The notes beneath the pieces were generated by a model. It saw only the letters and a list, made by a program, of their open reading frames with translations, had not been told where the DNA came from and searched no databases. From positions 124,001 through 188,000 of the forward strand of contig NZ_CANLZM010000001.1 in the NCBI RefSeq assembly GCF_947495565.1: DNA of 64,000 nucleotides, given 5' to 3'. The translations under genes were made by a program, and so were the position numbers. This stretch comes from an uncultured Pontibacter sp. Its GTDB lineage: Bacteria > Bacteroidota > Bacteroidia > Cytophagales > Hymenobacteraceae. Shown in pieces: positions 63,583 through 64,000 of the stretch. Each line of letters starts with the position of its first letter. Position 1 is the first letter of the stretch.

Positions 63583-64000
63583 ATGCGCGTACTACATACC
63601 TCAGACTGGCACCTAGGCCAGCGCCTCGTTAACCTGGAACGTACCGAAGAACACCAGCACTTCCTGAACTGGCTGCTGCAGACCATAGAGCAGGAGCGGG
63701 TAGAGGTGCTTTTAATGTCCGGGGATGTTTTCGATAATGGCGCACCCTCTAATACAGCCCTTAAACTGTATTATGATTTTCTGCGGAAAGTATGTGCTAC
63801 CTGCTGCCGCCATATTATAATTACAGGCGGCAACCATGATTCCATCTCTACTTTAAACGCACCTAAAGAGCTGCTGGAGTGTTTTAATATTTATGTTGTT
63901 GGTGGCGCTTCTTCAGATCCGCTGGATGAACTTATTGAATTGAAAAACGAACAGGGTGAGCTGCAACTGGCAGTTTGTGCCGTTCCTTTTCTCCGCGACC
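63583..64000 (+). CDS. sbcD: Exonuclease subunit SbcD (5' part; runs off the window)
   Basis: ATG 63583; the frame is open to the last base (139 codons visible). Mre11-type phosphoesterase motifs: 'HTSDWHLGQRL' (Asp-x-His), 'LMSGDVFDNGAPSN' (GDxxD) and 'ITGGNHDS' (GNHD). It is the nuclease of the SbcCD complex that cleaves hairpins and DNA-end blocks. sbcC is expected just beyond the window. The ATG follows GAGAAGAAG, a reasonable ribosome-binding site. Confidence 0.92.
   Translation, partial: MRVLHTSDWHLGQRLVNLERTEEHQHFLNWLLQTIEQERVEVLLMSGDVFDNGAPSNTALKLYYDFLRKVCATCCRHIIITGGNHDSISTLNAPKELLECFNIYVVGGASSDPLDELIELKNEQGELQLAVCAVPFLRD

Overview
The window comes from a bacterium of the phylum Bacteroidota, most likely order Cytophagales, family Hymenobacteraceae (Pontibacter/Rufibacter-like). 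The grounds are: two secreted proteins with type IX secretion (Por) sorting tails, Bat-type VWA/TPR proteins, weak Shine-Dalgarno signals, a TTTG-N19-TAnnTTTG promoter in front of tRNA-Pro, the H-NOX subtype, and a very frequent AAGTATA/TATACTT word that I associate with this group. No rRNA genes, CRISPR array or replication origin are visible. This is an inference from content; no database search was run.

Layout. 1-6 kb: the 3' end of a large secreted TSP3-type protein, a thioesterase, a DUF983 protein, an HD hydrolase and a batB-batC pair. 6.2-9.5 kb: three tRNAs (Ser, Pro, Arg), then an accessory patch with a complete IS3-family element (programmed -1 frameshift) and a CPBP protease pseudogene. 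9.5-17.2 kb: a GAF protein, two STAS-like proteins, umuDC with a candidate operator, an H-NOX haem sensor, and a minus-strand group around Sco1/cytochrome c. 17.6-25.9 kb: gyrB, small membrane proteins and lipoproteins (one frameshifted), an M13 peptidase, two nested inverted-repeat elements, and menB. 25.9-36.8 kb: DEAD-box helicase, DUF5996 protein, convergent ppk1/ppx, envelope peptidase and L,D-transpeptidase, thioredoxin-like protein, dienelactone hydrolase. Two inverted copies of an intergenic repeat also lie here. 36.9-38.3 kb: an AT-rich islet of three small orphan genes separated by hairpins.

38.3-60.3 kb is the centrepiece, a trehalose/alpha-glucan and osmotic-stress locus. A minus-strand operon, treZ - GH57/DUF3536 - treY - malQ, diverges from a plus-strand operon, glgE - treS::maltokinase - glgB. 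Together they encode a closed cycle: trehalose to maltose (TreS), to maltose-1-phosphate (maltokinase domain), to linear glucan (GlgE), to branched glucan (GlgB), and back to trehalose (TreY, TreZ). MalQ and the GH57 enzyme trim or remodel glucans. Next come a mechanosensitive channel, a UPF0316 protein, a fused trehalose-6-phosphate synthase/phosphatase whose phosphatase nucleophile is Glu instead of Asp, and a tandem universal stress protein.

60.3-64 kb: a small Cys/His lipoprotein, a second type IX cargo protein, an ArsR-type repressor with a palindromic candidate operator followed by a rhodanese lipoprotein, and the 5' part of sbcD running off the window.

The most notable points are the closed trehalose/glucan cycle in one locus, the aberrant phosphatase motif, the AT-hook-like tail on the glycogen branching enzyme, and the iterated AAGTATA word, which I hand-counted at about 18 copies in the first 10 kb against roughly one expected.
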